In this document: piece after piece, positions 1-7,666 of the stretch | How positions within the stretch are numbered: the first letter of the stretch is position 1 | Layout of the letters: the number at the start of each line of letters is the position of its first letter | Assembly: GCF_025717005.1 (NCBI RefSeq) | Contig: NZ_JAOVZU010000012.1 | Coordinates: 1-36,097 of the forward strand | Reading direction: 5' to 3' | Source: Actinotalea endophytica | GTDB taxonomy: Bacteria > Actinomycetota > Actinomycetes > Actinomycetales > Cellulomonadaceae | DNA: 36,097 bases | Position numbers and translations under genes: made by a program | Notes under the pieces: generated by a model | Told to the model about the DNA's origin: nothing | The model's database searches: none | The model's input: the letters and a program-made list of their open reading frames with translations, nothing else

Positions 1-636
1 CGGCACGAGGCCGGGGTCTCGTTCGCGGGCGCCCGCGGCTTCCTGCTCGACGAGTACGTCGGGCTGCCCGCCGGGCACCCCGAGGGCTACCGCGCCGTGA
101 TCCAGCGTGAGGTCGTCGACCACCTCGACATCCCGACCGAGGCGGTGCTCGGCCCCGACGGCTCCGCGGACGACCTGCCCGCCGCGTGTGCCGCGTACGA
201 GGCCGCGATCGCCGCGGCCGGCGGTGTCGACGTGCAGATCCTCGGGATCGGCACCGACGGGCACGTCGCGTTCAACGAGCCGGGCTCGTCGCTCGCCTCG
301 CGCACCCGGGTCAAGACGCTCACCGAGCAGACCCGGCGGGACAACGCACGGTTCTTCGACGGCGACGTCGACGCGGTCCCGCGGCACGTGCTGACTCAGG
401 GGCTCGGCACGATCCTCGAGGCCCGGCACCTCGTGCTCGTGGCGAGCGGTCGGGGCAAGGCCGAGGCGGTGCACCAGATGGTCGAGGGCCCGGTGTCGGC
501 CATGTGGCCCGGATCGGTGCTCCAGCTGCACCCGCACGTCAGCGTGCTGGTCGACGAGGCCGCCGCGAGCCGCCTCCAGCTCGCCGCCTACTACCGGGAG
601 ACCTGGCGCGCCAAGCCCGCGTGGCAGTCCCTCTAG
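1..636 (+). CDS. nagB: Glucosamine-6-phosphate deaminase, 3' part (5' end outside window)
   Basis: The reading frame is open from base 1 and encodes the last 211 residues, so roughly the first 60 residues of a normal 260-270 residue protein are missing. NagB converts glucosamine-6-phosphate to fructose-6-phosphate and ammonia in the cytoplasm, the last step of amino-sugar breakdown. Visible family motifs are LDEYVGLP with HPEGY (the active-site Asp of the N-terminal half), GIGTDGHVAFNEPGSSLASR (general-base Asp, His and Glu of the catalytic triad) and the C-terminal MWPGSVLQLHPH stretch. All key residues in the visible part are intact. It ends in tag at 634-636 just ahead of the DUF559 cassette. 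Confident from motif identity. Confidence 0.95.
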   Translation, partial: RHEAGVSFAGARGFLLDEYVGLPAGHPEGYRAVIQREVVDHLDIPTEAVLGPDGSADDLPAACAAYEAAIAAAGGVDVQILGIGTDGHVAFNEPGSSLASRTRVKTLTEQTRRDNARFFDGDVDAVPRHVLTQGLGTILEARHLVLVASGRGKAEAVHQMVEGPVSAMWPGSVLQLHPHVSVLVDEAAASRLQLAAYYRETWRAKPAWQSL

Positions 637-660
637 CCGCGACGCCGACGCACCCCGCGC

Positions 661-685
661 GGGGCACCTCGCCCCGCCACGCGGT
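661..685 (+). repeat. 25-bp direct repeat, left copy
   Basis: Bases 661-685 are identical to 1927-1951 and in the same orientation. The repeat starts with a small hairpin (ggggc, loop acctc, gcccc at 661-675). Here that is nested in a larger stem made by ccgcg at 655-659 and cgcgg at 680-684. The pair encloses the DUF559 gene and both 72-bp palindromic elements. The repeat could be a target duplication, a recombination site or simply a dispersed hairpin repeat. Confidence 0.8.
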
Positions 686-689
686 TCTC

Positions 690-761
690 GCCGAGTTCGC
701 TGAGCGTCGCCGAGTTCGCTGCTGGTACCCCGCGAACACGGCGCCGGCCAGCGAACTCGGC
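690..761. repeat. 72-bp double-palindromic element, left copy
   Basis: Four copies of a 13-mer (core cgagttcgct) lie at 690, 709, 730 and 749. The first two are direct and the last two inverted, and each pair is spaced by exactly 19 bases. The copies at 690, 709 and 749 are perfect or nearly so and the one at 730 is degraded. The two halves can pair in about 27 of 32 positions around an 8-base loop. A second element with the same arrangement and length is at 1825-1896. The layout resembles REP/BIME-type repeats. Confidence 0.8.
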
Positions 762-907
762 GGGCGTGAGCGGGGGCACGTGGGCCGGCGGCACGTGGGC
801 CGGCGGCACGGTGGTGAGCTCGGCGCTCGGCACGAGTGGCACGGGTGGCCGTGCGTCCATAGGGCGTGCGGACCGCCGGCCGGGCGTTGAGGCGATCGGC
901 GAGTGTC

Positions 908-1810
908 GTGCGGGTGAGCAGCCTGACACCTCCGATCTTGTTGAGCCGCCCGGAGACCTCAGCGGACCTGCGACGACGGGTCCGCCGTGGCGAGCTCGAG
1001 CGTGTTCGGCGCGGCGCGTTCGTGCGTTCAGCCGACCTTGGCGAGCGCCCGCTGCGTGCCGAGACGCTCGCGAGGGCCCGGATCGTGGCCGTCGCTCAGC
1101 AGCTGCGGACGGACTTCTGGTTCAGTCACACGAGCGCGGCGCTCATCTGGGGATGTGACCTCCTCAGGTCACCTGATCACACCGAGGTGATCCAGCGGTA
1201 CCGGGCCGGCCACCGACGGGACCGTGCCGTGGTCCGGCACTTGTGCGGCATCGCGCCGTCGGACCGCACCTTCGTCGAGGGACTCCCGGTCACGACTCTC
1301 GAGCGGACGATGGTCGACTGCGCGTCGCGGCTGCCCGTGCGAGACGCCTTCGTGATGATGGAGTCCGGCTTCAGGCTCGGAGCGGATCGCGCGGTCGTCG
1401 GGTCGATCGTTGCGGCGCGGCCGGGCGCCCGAGGAGTCCGACAGGCAAGGCTTCTGCTCGGCCTTGCCGACGGCCGGACCGAGTCTGCCGGGGAAGCGCT
1501 GACGCTCTGGGTCCTGCGCGGGGCGGGACTACCGGAGCCCGAGCTCCAGGTGGAGCTGCGGACGTCGCTCGGAGTCTTCCGGACGGACTTCGCCTGGCCC
1601 ACCGCGAGGGTCGTTCTCGAGTTCGACGGGCACCTCAAGTACTCGGGACGCTTCGGTCACGCGACTGATGTGCTCCAAGCTGAGAGACGGCGTCAGCAGG
1701 CGATCGAGGACGCGGGGTGGCGGGTCATCAGGCTCACCTGGGACGAGATCGACGATCCGAACCGCTGGCTCGCGGCGCTCCGTCGCGCCCTCGCCGTGAG
1801 AACGGGGTGA
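908..1810 (+). CDS. DUF559 protein: AbiEi-like N-terminus plus Vsr-like PD-(D/E)XK nuclease fold
   Basis: The product is about 300 residues. The N-terminal third (SSLTPPILLSRPETSADLR then RVRRGAFV) looks like the winged-helix AbiEi antitoxin-type domain often found in front of DUF559. The C-terminal 100 residues have the DUF559 signature: an acidic strand VVLEFDGHLKY, a basic helix AERRRQQAIEDAGWR and a final RVIRLTWDEI strand. DUF559 belongs to the PD-(D/E)XK/Vsr endonuclease superfamily, so DNA cleavage is plausible but unproven. The start is uncertain: gtg at 866, 908 or 914 are in frame. The gene sits alone between two 72-bp double palindromes and a 25-bp direct repeat, with no functional link to nagB or the DUF3039 gene. 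A solitary gene wrapped in repeats suggests a mobile or selfish cassette; that is inference. Confidence 0.8.
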   Translation: MRVSSLTPPILLSRPETSADLRRRVRRGELERVRRGAFVRSADLGERPLRAETLARARIVAVAQQLRTDFWFSHTSAALIWGCDLLRSPDHTEVIQRYRAGHRRDRAVVRHLCGIAPSDRTFVEGLPVTTLERTMVDCASRLPVRDAFVMMESGFRLGADRAVVGSIVAARPGARGVRQARLLLGLADGRTESAGEALTLWVLRGAGLPEPELQVELRTSLGVFRTDFAWPTARVVLEFDGHLKYSGRFGHATDVLQAERRRQQAIEDAGWRVIRLTWDEIDDPNRWLAALRRALAVRTG

Positions 1811-1824
1811 GCCGGGGCGACCTC

Positions 1825-1896
1825 GATGAGTTCGCTGATCCGTCGCGAGTTCGCTGGCCCCACTCAGCGAACTGGGCGATGCCCAGCGAACTCGAC
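1825..1896. repeat. 72-bp double-palindromic element, right copy
   Basis: It has the same architecture as the element at 690-761: direct copies of the gagttcgctg core at 1828 and 1847, inverted copies at 1865 and 1884, all spaced by 19, and 72 bases overall. When the two elements are aligned the four core words fall at identical columns while the spacer bases differ. The repeat pattern is therefore conserved rather than the whole sequence. It starts 14 bases after the DUF559 stop codon. Confidence 0.8.
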
Positions 1897-1926
1897 GTTG
1901 TGGGGCGTTGGGAGGCCGTGGGGCAT

Positions 1927-1951
1927 GGGGCACCTCGCCCCGCCACGCGGT
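1927..1951 (+). repeat. 25-bp direct repeat, right copy
   Basis: Identical over 25 bases to 661-685 and in the same orientation. It lies 30 bases beyond the right 72-bp element. Its inner hairpin (ggggc/gcccc) is kept, and an outer stem forms from different flanking bases (cgtgg before, ccacg inside). Confidence 0.8.
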
Positions 1952-1984
1952 GGGCGGGGCGCGGGGTCTGTCGGGTGCGGGACG

Positions 1985-1990
1985 TAGACT
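1985..1990 (+). promoter_or_regulatory. -10 hexamer TAGACT, leaderless promoter of DUF3039 gene
   Basis: The hexamer tagact ends 8 bases before the atg at 1999, so transcription should begin at or within a base or two of the start codon. No ribosome binding site is present, which fits a leaderless mRNA. Confidence 0.6.
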
Positions 1991-1998
1991 CGGGACCC

Positions 1999-2343
1999 AT
2001 GCGCTCAGCCACTCGCCTTGCTCCCGTGAACGGTCCGAGCCTGGACGAGCCCGGCCGTCCGGACGCCCCGTCCGGTCCCGGTGCCGCGACCAGCGTGCTC
2101 GAGCAGACCGAGACCCGCGAGGAGCTCGAGCCCGGCGATCGCGAGCGGTTCGCGCACTACGTGCGCAAGGAGAAGATCCTCGAGTCCGCCGTCAACGGCA
2201 CGCCGGTGATCGCGCTGTGCGGAAAGGTCTGGGTCCCGGGGCGCGACCCGAGCAAGTTCCCGGTCTGCCCGGTCTGCAAGGAGATCTACGACGGCCTGCG
2301 TGACCCGCAGGACGGGGGCGACGGCAGCGCCCCGACCGAGTGA
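1999..2343 (+). CDS. DUF3039 family protein with a C-x2-C pair
   Basis: 114 residues, function unknown. The conserved block RERFAHYVRKEKILESAV then NGTPVIALCGKVWVP and KFPVCPVCKEIY is diagnostic of DUF3039, a short actinobacterial family. Three cysteines (CGK, CPVC) could bind a metal; that is inference. The first 40 residues are Pro/Gly-rich and probably disordered. I chose atg 1999 because of the -10 element just upstream; the frame stays open further 5' but has no family similarity there. The stop codon overlaps the gtg start of the helicase gene by four bases, so the two are probably co-transcribed and translationally coupled. Their pairing suggests a shared nucleic-acid role, though nothing in the sequence proves it. 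Confidence 0.9.
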   Translation: MRSATRLAPVNGPSLDEPGRPDAPSGPGAATSVLEQTETREELEPGDRERFAHYVRKEKILESAVNGTPVIALCGKVWVPGRDPSKFPVCPVCKEIYDGLRDPQDGGDGSAPTE

Positions 2344-4109
2344 CGGGCGACTCCGCCGCCCGCCGTCACGCCGACCCGCACGCCGCATCGACCGCGGCTG
2401 CCCAGAGCCTGTCGCCGGCCTTCCCGGCCCGCGCAGCGTGGGGCACCGCGGGACACCTGCGTGCGTGGCAGGCGGCCGCCCTGGAGAGCTACGGGCGGCG
2501 TGAGCCCCGGGACTTCCTCGCCGTCGCGACCCCGGGCGCCGGCAAGACGACGTTCGCGCTGCGGGTCGCGACCGACCTGCTCGAGCGACGGGTGGTGCGC
2601 CGGATCACGGTCGTCGCGCCCACCGAGCACCTCAAGCGGCAGTGGGCCGACGCGGCCGCCCGCGTGGGCATCCACCTCGACCCGAACTTCCGCAACGCGC
2701 AGGGCCGCCACGGCGCCCAGTTCGACGGCGTCGCGGTCACCTACGCCCAGGTCGCGATGAACCCCGCGCTGCACGCCGCACGCACCTCGGCCGCCTCGAC
2801 GCTCGTGGTGCTCGACGAGATCCACCACGCGGGCGACGCGCTGACCTGGGGCGACGGCGTCCGCGAGGCGTTCGAGGGGGCGACCCGGCGGCTCGCCCTG
2901 ACCGGAACACCGTTCCGCAGCGACACCGCGGCGATCCCGTTCGTGACCTACCTGCCGGACTCGGACGGCATCCGCCGCTCGTTCGCCGACCACTCCTACG
3001 GCTACGGCGACGCGCTGCGCGACGGGGTGGTCCGCCCGGTGATCTTCCTGTCCTACTCCGGCCAGATGCGGTGGCGGACCCGCTCGGGCGACGAGGTCAG
3101 CGCGGCGCTCGGCGCCGACGGGCTCACGAAGGACCTCACGGCGCAGGCCTGGCGCACCGCGCTCGACCCGCAGGGCCAGTGGATCCCGTCGGTGCTCGCC
3201 GCCGCGGACGTCAGGCTGACCGAGGTCCGGCGCAGCGTGCCGGACGCCGGCGGGCTCGTGATCGCCTCCGACCAGGCGGACGCCCGCGCCTACGCTGCGC
3301 ACCTGCGGCAGATCACCGGCGAGCCCGCCACCGTGGTGCTCTCCGACGACGACGGCGCCTCGGAGCGGATCGAGGAGTTCGCGGCGTCCGAGACGCGCTG
3401 GATGGTGGCGGTCCGGATGGTGTCCGAGGGCGTCGACGTGCCGCGGCTGTCGGTCGGGGTGTACGCCACGTCGACCGCGACGCCGCTGTTCTTCGCCCAG
3501 GCGGTCGGCCGGTTCGTCCGGGCACGGCGCCGCGGCGAGACCGCGTCGGTGTTCCTGCCGAGCGTGCCGCAGCTGCTCGCTCTCGCGGCGAACCTGGAGG
3601 CCGAGCGCGACCACGCCCTGGACCGCCCGGTCGGCGACGAGGACCCCGAGCTGCTGCTCGCCGCCGCCCAGCGCGAGGAGAACGCCCCCGACACGCTCGA
3701 CAACGGCGAGCAGGGCACGTTCGAGGCGCTCGAGGCCCAGGCGAGCTTCGACCGGGTGCTGTTCGACGGCGGCGAGTTCGGCTCGCACTCCGACGAGGAG
3801 GCCGACTTCCTCGGGCTGCCGGGCCTCCTCGAGCCCGACCAGGTCGCGATGCTGCTCCGGCAGCGGCGCGGTGGGGCGGAGGCCGGCCGCGACCGTGCAC
3901 CGGAGGTCGACCACCGGCGCCTCGCCGAGCTTCGGAAGGAGCTGAACGCGCTGGTCGGCGCGTGGGCCCGGCGCAGCGGTCAGCCGCACGGCTCGGTGCA
4001 CGCCGAGCTGCGCCGCCGCTGTGGCGGTCCGGAGGTCGCGCTCGCCTCGCAGGACCAGCTCGAGGCGAGGACGGCGCTGGTTCGCGGCTGGTTCGTCGGC
4101 CGTCGCTAG
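2340..4109 (+). CDS. DEAD/DEAH-box (superfamily 2) helicase
   Basis: 589 residues. ATP-dependent nucleic-acid translocase or helicase of the cytoplasm. Motifs in order: a Q-motif-like RAWQ near residue 41, Walker A ATPGAGKT (63-70), motif Ia VVAPTEHL, Walker B/motif II DEIHH (159-163), motif III LTGTPFR (about 187-193), then the second RecA-like domain with VSEGVDVP and QAVGRFVRARR (motifs V and VI, arginine finger). The C-terminal 180 residues are acidic then basic and not a domain I recognise. The gtg start overlaps the DUF3039 stop. This DUF3039-helicase pair is a common actinobacterial arrangement and the helicase is annotated in such genomes without a known substrate. The type of helicase is certain; the biological role is not. 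Confidence 0.92.
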   Translation: MTGDSAARRHADPHAASTAAAQSLSPAFPARAAWGTAGHLRAWQAAALESYGRREPRDFLAVATPGAGKTTFALRVATDLLERRVVRRITVVAPTEHLKRQWADAAARVGIHLDPNFRNAQGRHGAQFDGVAVTYAQVAMNPALHAARTSAASTLVVLDEIHHAGDALTWGDGVREAFEGATRRLALTGTPFRSDTAAIPFVTYLPDSDGIRRSFADHSYGYGDALRDGVVRPVIFLSYSGQMRWRTRSGDEVSAALGADGLTKDLTAQAWRTALDPQGQWIPSVLAAADVRLTEVRRSVPDAGGLVIASDQADARAYAAHLRQITGEPATVVLSDDDGASERIEEFAASETRWMVAVRMVSEGVDVPRLSVGVYATSTATPLFFAQAVGRFVRARRRGETASVFLPSVPQLLALAANLEAERDHALDRPVGDEDPELLLAAAQREENAPDTLDNGEQGTFEALEAQASFDRVLFDGGEFGSHSDEEADFLGLPGLLEPDQVAMLLRQRRGGAEAGRDRAPEVDHRRLAELRKELNALVGAWARRSGQPHGSVHAELRRRCGGPEVALASQDQLEARTALVRGWFVGRR

Positions 4110-4247
4110 CGGTGCGTCCTTGCAGGTCACAGGCCTGCGATAGCACGGCTTCGGCCCTCGTGCCCGACGTGCGAGGTGCCGTGCGGACTGCCAGCCTCGA
4201 TGGGTCGGCACCACCTCTCGCCGACCCGCGTTAAGGAGGCACGACCC

Positions 4248-4403
4248 ATGCCCAGCTGGCTACTCATCCTGATCGTCGGCGTCGTCCTGCTGGTCTTCGG
4301 TGTGGCCATCGAGGCCGCGAAGATCCTGATCTGGATCGGCATCGCCGTCCTGGTCGTCAGCATCATCCTGGGGATCGTCGGACGGACGCGATCGAGGATC
4401 TAG
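4248..4403 (+). CDS. Small hydrophobic membrane protein (51 residues)
   Basis: Two hydrophobic segments, about residues 4-21 and 26-45, are followed by a basic tail GRTRSRI, so a two-pass inner-membrane peptide with the tail probably inside. It resembles the short DUF6131-type or hydrophobic actinobacterial proteins. I chose atg 4248 because aaggagg lies 10-15 bases before it; the longer frame upstream from 4176 is not hydrophobic and has no ribosome binding site. It is followed by a strong bidirectional hairpin. Function unknown. Confidence 0.75.
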   Translation: MPSWLLILIVGVVLLVFGVAIEAAKILIWIGIAVLVVSIILGIVGRTRSRI

Positions 4404-4441
4404 GCACCTGCTCGTGCCGAGGCCGTCCCCGTGACGGCCAG

Positions 4442-4472
4442 GGACGCGGCCCGGGATCCCCGGGCCGCGTCC
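4442..4472. terminator. 14-bp perfect hairpin between convergent genes
   Basis: ggacgcggcccggg (4442-4455) pairs perfectly with cccgggccgcgtcc (4459-4472) around a 3-base loop. It lies between the small membrane protein gene (+) and pncB (-), so it can serve as a terminator for both. There is no T tract, as is common in GC-rich actinobacteria. Confidence 0.75.
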
Positions 4473-4487
4473 GTGCGTCCGGGGGTG

Positions 4488-5807
4488 TCAGACCCGGACC
4501 CGCACGGTGGGCAGCACCGGCTCGTCGGGGCTGAGCTGCAGCGCCTGAACCGGCAGCTCGGCCAGCGACTCGGCGTGCCGGTGCACCGCACGGAGCACGC
4601 CGTCCTTGCCGGTCCAGCCGGGAAGCACCTCGCCGTCGCGCATCAGGGGCACCTGGAGCGCGCGCATGTCCGGGCCGGGCAGCCATGCCTGCACCGACGG
4701 GTCGTGCCCGCCGACCACGACCTCCTCGACGGCCCTGGCCCGCGCCAGCCGGCGGGCAGCGACCTTGCGGCCCTCGTGCCCGACCTTCGCCATGGACGCC
4801 TTGGCCACGGGCTGGATCGTGCCGGCGGCGTCCTCGCGGGCGACCAGCTTGTAGACCATGCCGCAGGTCGGTGCGCCCGACCCGGTGACCACGGACGTCC
4901 CCACGCCGTAGAAGTCCACCGGGGCCGCGGCCAGGGCCGCGATCGCGTGCTCGTCGAGGTCGGAGCTCACCACGATCCGGGTGCCGGTCGCGCCGAGGGT
5001 GTCGAGCTGGGCGCGCACCTCGCGGGCCAGCGACAGCAGGTCGCCGGAGTCCAGCCGGACCGCGCCGAGCCCCGTCCCGGCGGCCTCGACGGCCCGACGG
5101 ACGCCCTCGGTCACGTCGTAGGTGTCCACCAGCAGGGTCGTGCCGATGCCGAGCGCGTCGAGCTGCGACGCGAACGCGGAGGCCTCGTCGTCGTGCAGCA
5201 GCGTGAAGGCGTGCGCAGCGGTGCCGATCGTGCTCAGGCCGTAGCGCCGCCCGGCCTCGAGGTTCGAGGTGCCGGCGAACCCGGCGACCACGGCCGCCCG
5301 CGCCGCAGCCACGGCGGCGTCCTCGTGCGCACGTCGGGACCCCATCTCCAGGCACGGGCGCTCGCCGGCCGCCGAGGTCATCCGGGACGCGGCCGCCGCG
5401 ACCGCGGAGTCGTAGTTGAGGATGCTCAGCACGAGGGTCTCGAGCAGCACCGCCTCGGCGAACGACCCGTCCACCACCATGATCGGCGAGCCCGGCAGGT
5501 ACACCTCGCCCTCGGCGTAGCCGACGATCGAGCCGGAGAAGCGGTAGTCGGCCAGCCAGGACAGGGTCGCGTCGTCGACCACGCGCTGCTCGGCCAGCCA
5601 GTCGAGCTCGGCGGTGGTGAACCGGAACCGCTGGACGGCCTCGAGCACCCGGCCGGTGCCGGCGACCACGCCGTAGCGCCGCCCGGGCGGCAACCGCCGG
5701 GTGAAGACCTCGAACACCGTGCGCCGGTGCGCCGTGCCGTCGGCCAGCGCGGCCTGCAGCATGGTCAGCTCGTAGCGGTCGGTGAGCAGGGCGGTCGACG
5801 CGGCCAT
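4488..5807 (-). CDS. pncB: Nicotinate phosphoribosyltransferase
   Basis: 439 residues, full length for the family. It joins nicotinate to PRPP to give nicotinate mononucleotide, the entry step of the Preiss-Handler NAD salvage route, in the cytoplasm. Visible family features are the N-terminal [15 protein letters not shown], the [12 protein letters not shown] loop, the central [13 protein letters not shown] and GTAAHAF (phosphoribosyl site), [18 protein letters not shown] and VVSSDLDE. It is divergent from clpS, with both promoters inside a 76-bp gap, the same arrangement as Rv1330c/Rv1331 in Mycobacterium tuberculosis. The atg at 5807 is preceded by a -10 at 6 bases, so the mRNA is likely leaderless. 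Confidence 0.95.
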   Translation of the reverse strand: MAASTALLTDRYELTMLQAALADGTAHRRTVFEVFTRRLPPGRRYGVVAGTGRVLEAVQRFRFTTAELDWLAEQRVVDDATLSWLADYRFSGSIVGYAEGEVYLPGSPIMVVDGSFAEAVLLETLVLSILNYDSAVAAAASRMTSAAGERPCLEMGSRRAHEDAAVAAARAAVVAGFAGTSNLEAGRRYGLSTIGTAAHAFTLLHDDEASAFASQLDALGIGTTLLVDTYDVTEGVRRAVEAAGTGLGAVRLDSGDLLSLAREVRAQLDTLGATGTRIVVSSDLDEHAIAALAAAPVDFYGVGTSVVTGSGAPTCGMVYKLVAREDAAGTIQPVAKASMAKVGHEGRKVAARRLARARAVEEVVVGGHDPSVQAWLPGPDMRALQVPLMRDGEVLPGWTGKDGVLRAVHRHAESLAELPVQALQLSPDEPVLPTVRVRV

Positions 5808-5813
5808 GCGCTC

Positions 5814-5819
5814 ACGCTA
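5814..5819 (-). promoter_or_regulatory. -10 hexamer TAGCGT, leaderless promoter of pncB
   Basis: On the minus strand TAGCGT is followed by six bases and then the pncB atg. No ribosome binding site is seen. It faces the clpS promoter at 5872. Confidence 0.6.
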
Positions 5820-5871
5820 CGGGGTGGTCACGGAGCCGGGCGGCCCCTCCCGCACCGTCGGGCCCGCCACC

Positions 5872-5877
5872 TACGAT
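5872..5877 (+). promoter_or_regulatory. -10 hexamer TACGAT, leaderless promoter of clpS
   Basis: tacgat is followed by six bases and then the gtg at 5884; no ribosome binding site lies between. Confidence 0.6.
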
Positions 5878-5883
5878 GGCCGG

Positions 5884-6171
5884 GTGAGCCGGTCCTTCCA
5901 GGTGGAACCGATCGAGGAGTCCGCCACCGTCGAGCACGGCGAGGGCTGGGTCACGGTCGTCTGGAACGACCCGGTGAACCTGATGACCTACGTCACCTAC
6001 GTGTTCCGCAGCTACTTCGGCTACCCGCAGGAGAAGGCCGAGCGCCTCATGCTCCAGGTGCACGAGCAGGGTCGTGCCACCGTCTCCCGCGGCCCCCGGG
6101 AGCAGATGGAGTCCGACGTCCAGGCGATGCACGGCTTCGGCCTGTGGGCCACCGTGCAGGCGTCGGGCTGA
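5884..6171 (+). CDS. clpS: ATP-dependent Clp protease adaptor ClpS
   Basis: 95 residues. ClpS binds proteins with destabilising N-terminal residues and hands them to the ClpA/ClpC-ClpP protease (N-end rule), in the cytoplasm. The diagnostic motif is [18 protein letters not shown], which holds the substrate-pocket Asn and Asp, followed by [20 protein letters not shown] and HGFGLWATV, the family's conserved end. I chose gtg 5884 from the preceding -10 and because the conserved domain begins 20 residues in; the longer open frame upstream runs into the pncB promoter. The next gene, DUF2017, starts one base after the stop. Confidence 0.94.
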   Translation: MSRSFQVEPIEESATVEHGEGWVTVVWNDPVNLMTYVTYVFRSYFGYPQEKAERLMLQVHEQGRATVSRGPREQMESDVQAMHGFGLWATVQASG

Positions 6172-6172
6172 C

Positions 6173-6763
6173 GTGCGGGGCTTCCGGCGCGAACGGGGCG
6201 TCTTCGTCGCGCGCCTCGAGTCCGCGGAGCGGCCCGTGCTGCTCGACGTCGTCAACGGCGTCATCGACCTGTTCGGCGAGGTGCCGGACCCCGGCGACGT
6301 GCTCGACCCGTTCACCAGGTTGACGATCACCGAGGAGCCGGTCGACCCGCCGGAGGACCCTGCGCTGCACCGCCTGCTGCCGGACGCCTCGCCCGACCCC
6401 GAGCTGGCCGCGGAGCTTCGCAGGCTCACCGAGGCGGACCTGCGCACCGGCAAGGTCGCTCGGCTGCGGTTGCTGCGTGGCGCGCTGGAGCAGGCCGCGC
6501 CGGATCTCGTCGTGTCCCCGGCCGGCGCGCCGGACGTCGCGGCCGCGCTCACCGACGTCCGGCTCGTGCTCGCCCAGCGACTGGGCCTGGAGACCGACGA
6601 CCAGGCCGACGAGATCCGCGAGCTGGCGATGGCTCGCGGGGCCGCGGCCGACGATGCCGAGTCGACCCGGCGGTTCCTCGCCGCGGTCTACTCGGTGCTG
6701 ACCCAGCTTCAGGGCGACCTGGTCGAGCTGATGGTGTCGGAGCTCGATCACGGCACGCAGTGA
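6173..6763 (+). CDS. DUF2017 family protein
   Basis: 196 residues, function unknown. The start RGFRRERGVFVARL, the helical LLDVVNGVIDLF and the end LRTGKVARLR plus a long helical C-terminus match DUF2017, the family whose gene follows clpS in actinobacteria (Rv1332 position in M. tuberculosis). It begins at gtg 6173, one base after the clpS stop, so it is almost certainly in the clpS operon and translationally coupled. No membrane segments or catalytic motifs are visible. The strict neighbourhood with clpS hints at a role near regulated proteolysis; that is inference only. Confidence 0.88.
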   Translation: MRGFRRERGVFVARLESAERPVLLDVVNGVIDLFGEVPDPGDVLDPFTRLTITEEPVDPPEDPALHRLLPDASPDPELAAELRRLTEADLRTGKVARLRLLRGALEQAAPDLVVSPAGAPDVAAALTDVRLVLAQRLGLETDDQADEIRELAMARGAAADDAESTRRFLAAVYSVLTQLQGDLVELMVSELDHGTQ

Positions 6764-6834
6764 CGGCGGGGCCGCCGGGGACCGTGTGGCGACCGTCACG
6801 CAGCCGCCGGTGCGGAGTGGTCCGCGGCCCCAAC

Positions 6835-6840
6835 TAGAGT
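6835..6840 (+). promoter_or_regulatory. -10 hexamer TAGAGT, leaderless promoter of murI
   Basis: tagagt ends seven bases before gtg 6848. The alternative in-frame gtg at 6839 overlaps the hexamer itself, which argues for 6848 as the start. Confidence 0.6.
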
Positions 6841-6847
6841 GCACCCC

Positions 6848-7666
6848 GTGAATGACGCGCCCATCGGGATCTTCGACTCCGGTGTCGGCGGTCTCACCGT
6901 GGCCCGCGCCGTGCTGGACCAGCTTCCGCACGAGTCGGTCCTCTACATCGGCGACACCCAGAACGGCCCGTACGGGCCCAAGCCGCTGGCCGCGGTCCGC
7001 GCCCACGCGCTCGAGGTGATGGACGACCTGGTCGATGCGGGCGTGAAGATGCTCGTCATCGCGTGCAACAGTGCGTCGGCCGCGGTGCTCCGGGACGCGC
7101 GCGAGCGCTACACGCAGCGCAAGGGCCTGCCGGTGGTCGAGGTGATCCTGCCCGCCGCGCGCCGGGCTGCGGCGGCCACCCGCAACGGCAAGGTCGGGGT
7201 GATCGGGACCCGGGCGACGGTCGGCTCTCGCGCCTACGACGACGCGTTCGCGGTGGCGAGCGACCTCGAGCTGACCTCGCAGGCCTGCCCGGAGTTCGTC
7301 GAGCTCGTCGAGGCCGGCCGCACCTCGGGCGCGGACGTGCTGGAGATCGCGCGCCGTGACCTGGCCCCGGTGGTCGAGGCCGGCGTCGACACCCTCGTCC
7401 TCGGCTGCACGCACTACCCGCTGCTCACCGGCGTCATCTCGTACGTGATGGGCGAGGGGGTGACGCTGGTCTCCTCGGCTGAGGAGACCGCGAAGGACGT
7501 CTACCGCACGCTCGTCGCGCACGACCTCGAGCGGGACCCGTCGCTGCCGCCGCCGACCCACCGCTTCCTCGCGACGGGCGACGCGGAGTCGTTCGCGACC
7601 CTCGCCCGCCGGTTCCTCGGCCCCGAGGTGAGCAGCGTCGAGCACGCGTCGGAGCTGCGCCGATGA
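6848..7666 (+). CDS. murI: Glutamate racemase
   Basis: 272 residues, normal family length. It interconverts L- and D-glutamate to supply D-Glu for peptidoglycan, in the cytoplasm. Motifs: [17 protein letters not shown] (catalytic Asp region), [25 protein letters not shown] with the first catalytic Cys, and [11 protein letters not shown] with the second Cys and neighbouring His. All catalytic residues are intact. I chose the start at gtg 6848 from the leaderless promoter. The stop overlaps the atg of the following metallo-hydrolase gene (atga), so the two are translationally coupled. The order murI, metallo-hydrolase, rph, rdgB is the same as Rv1338-Rv1341. Confidence 0.95.
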   Translation: MNDAPIGIFDSGVGGLTVARAVLDQLPHESVLYIGDTQNGPYGPKPLAAVRAHALEVMDDLVDAGVKMLVIACNSASAAVLRDARERYTQRKGLPVVEVILPAARRAAAATRNGKVGVIGTRATVGSRAYDDAFAVASDLELTSQACPEFVELVEAGRTSGADVLEIARRDLAPVVEAGVDTLVLGCTHYPLLTGVISYVMGEGVTLVSSAEETAKDVYRTLVAHDLERDPSLPPPTHRFLATGDAESFATLARRFLGPEVSSVEHASELRR

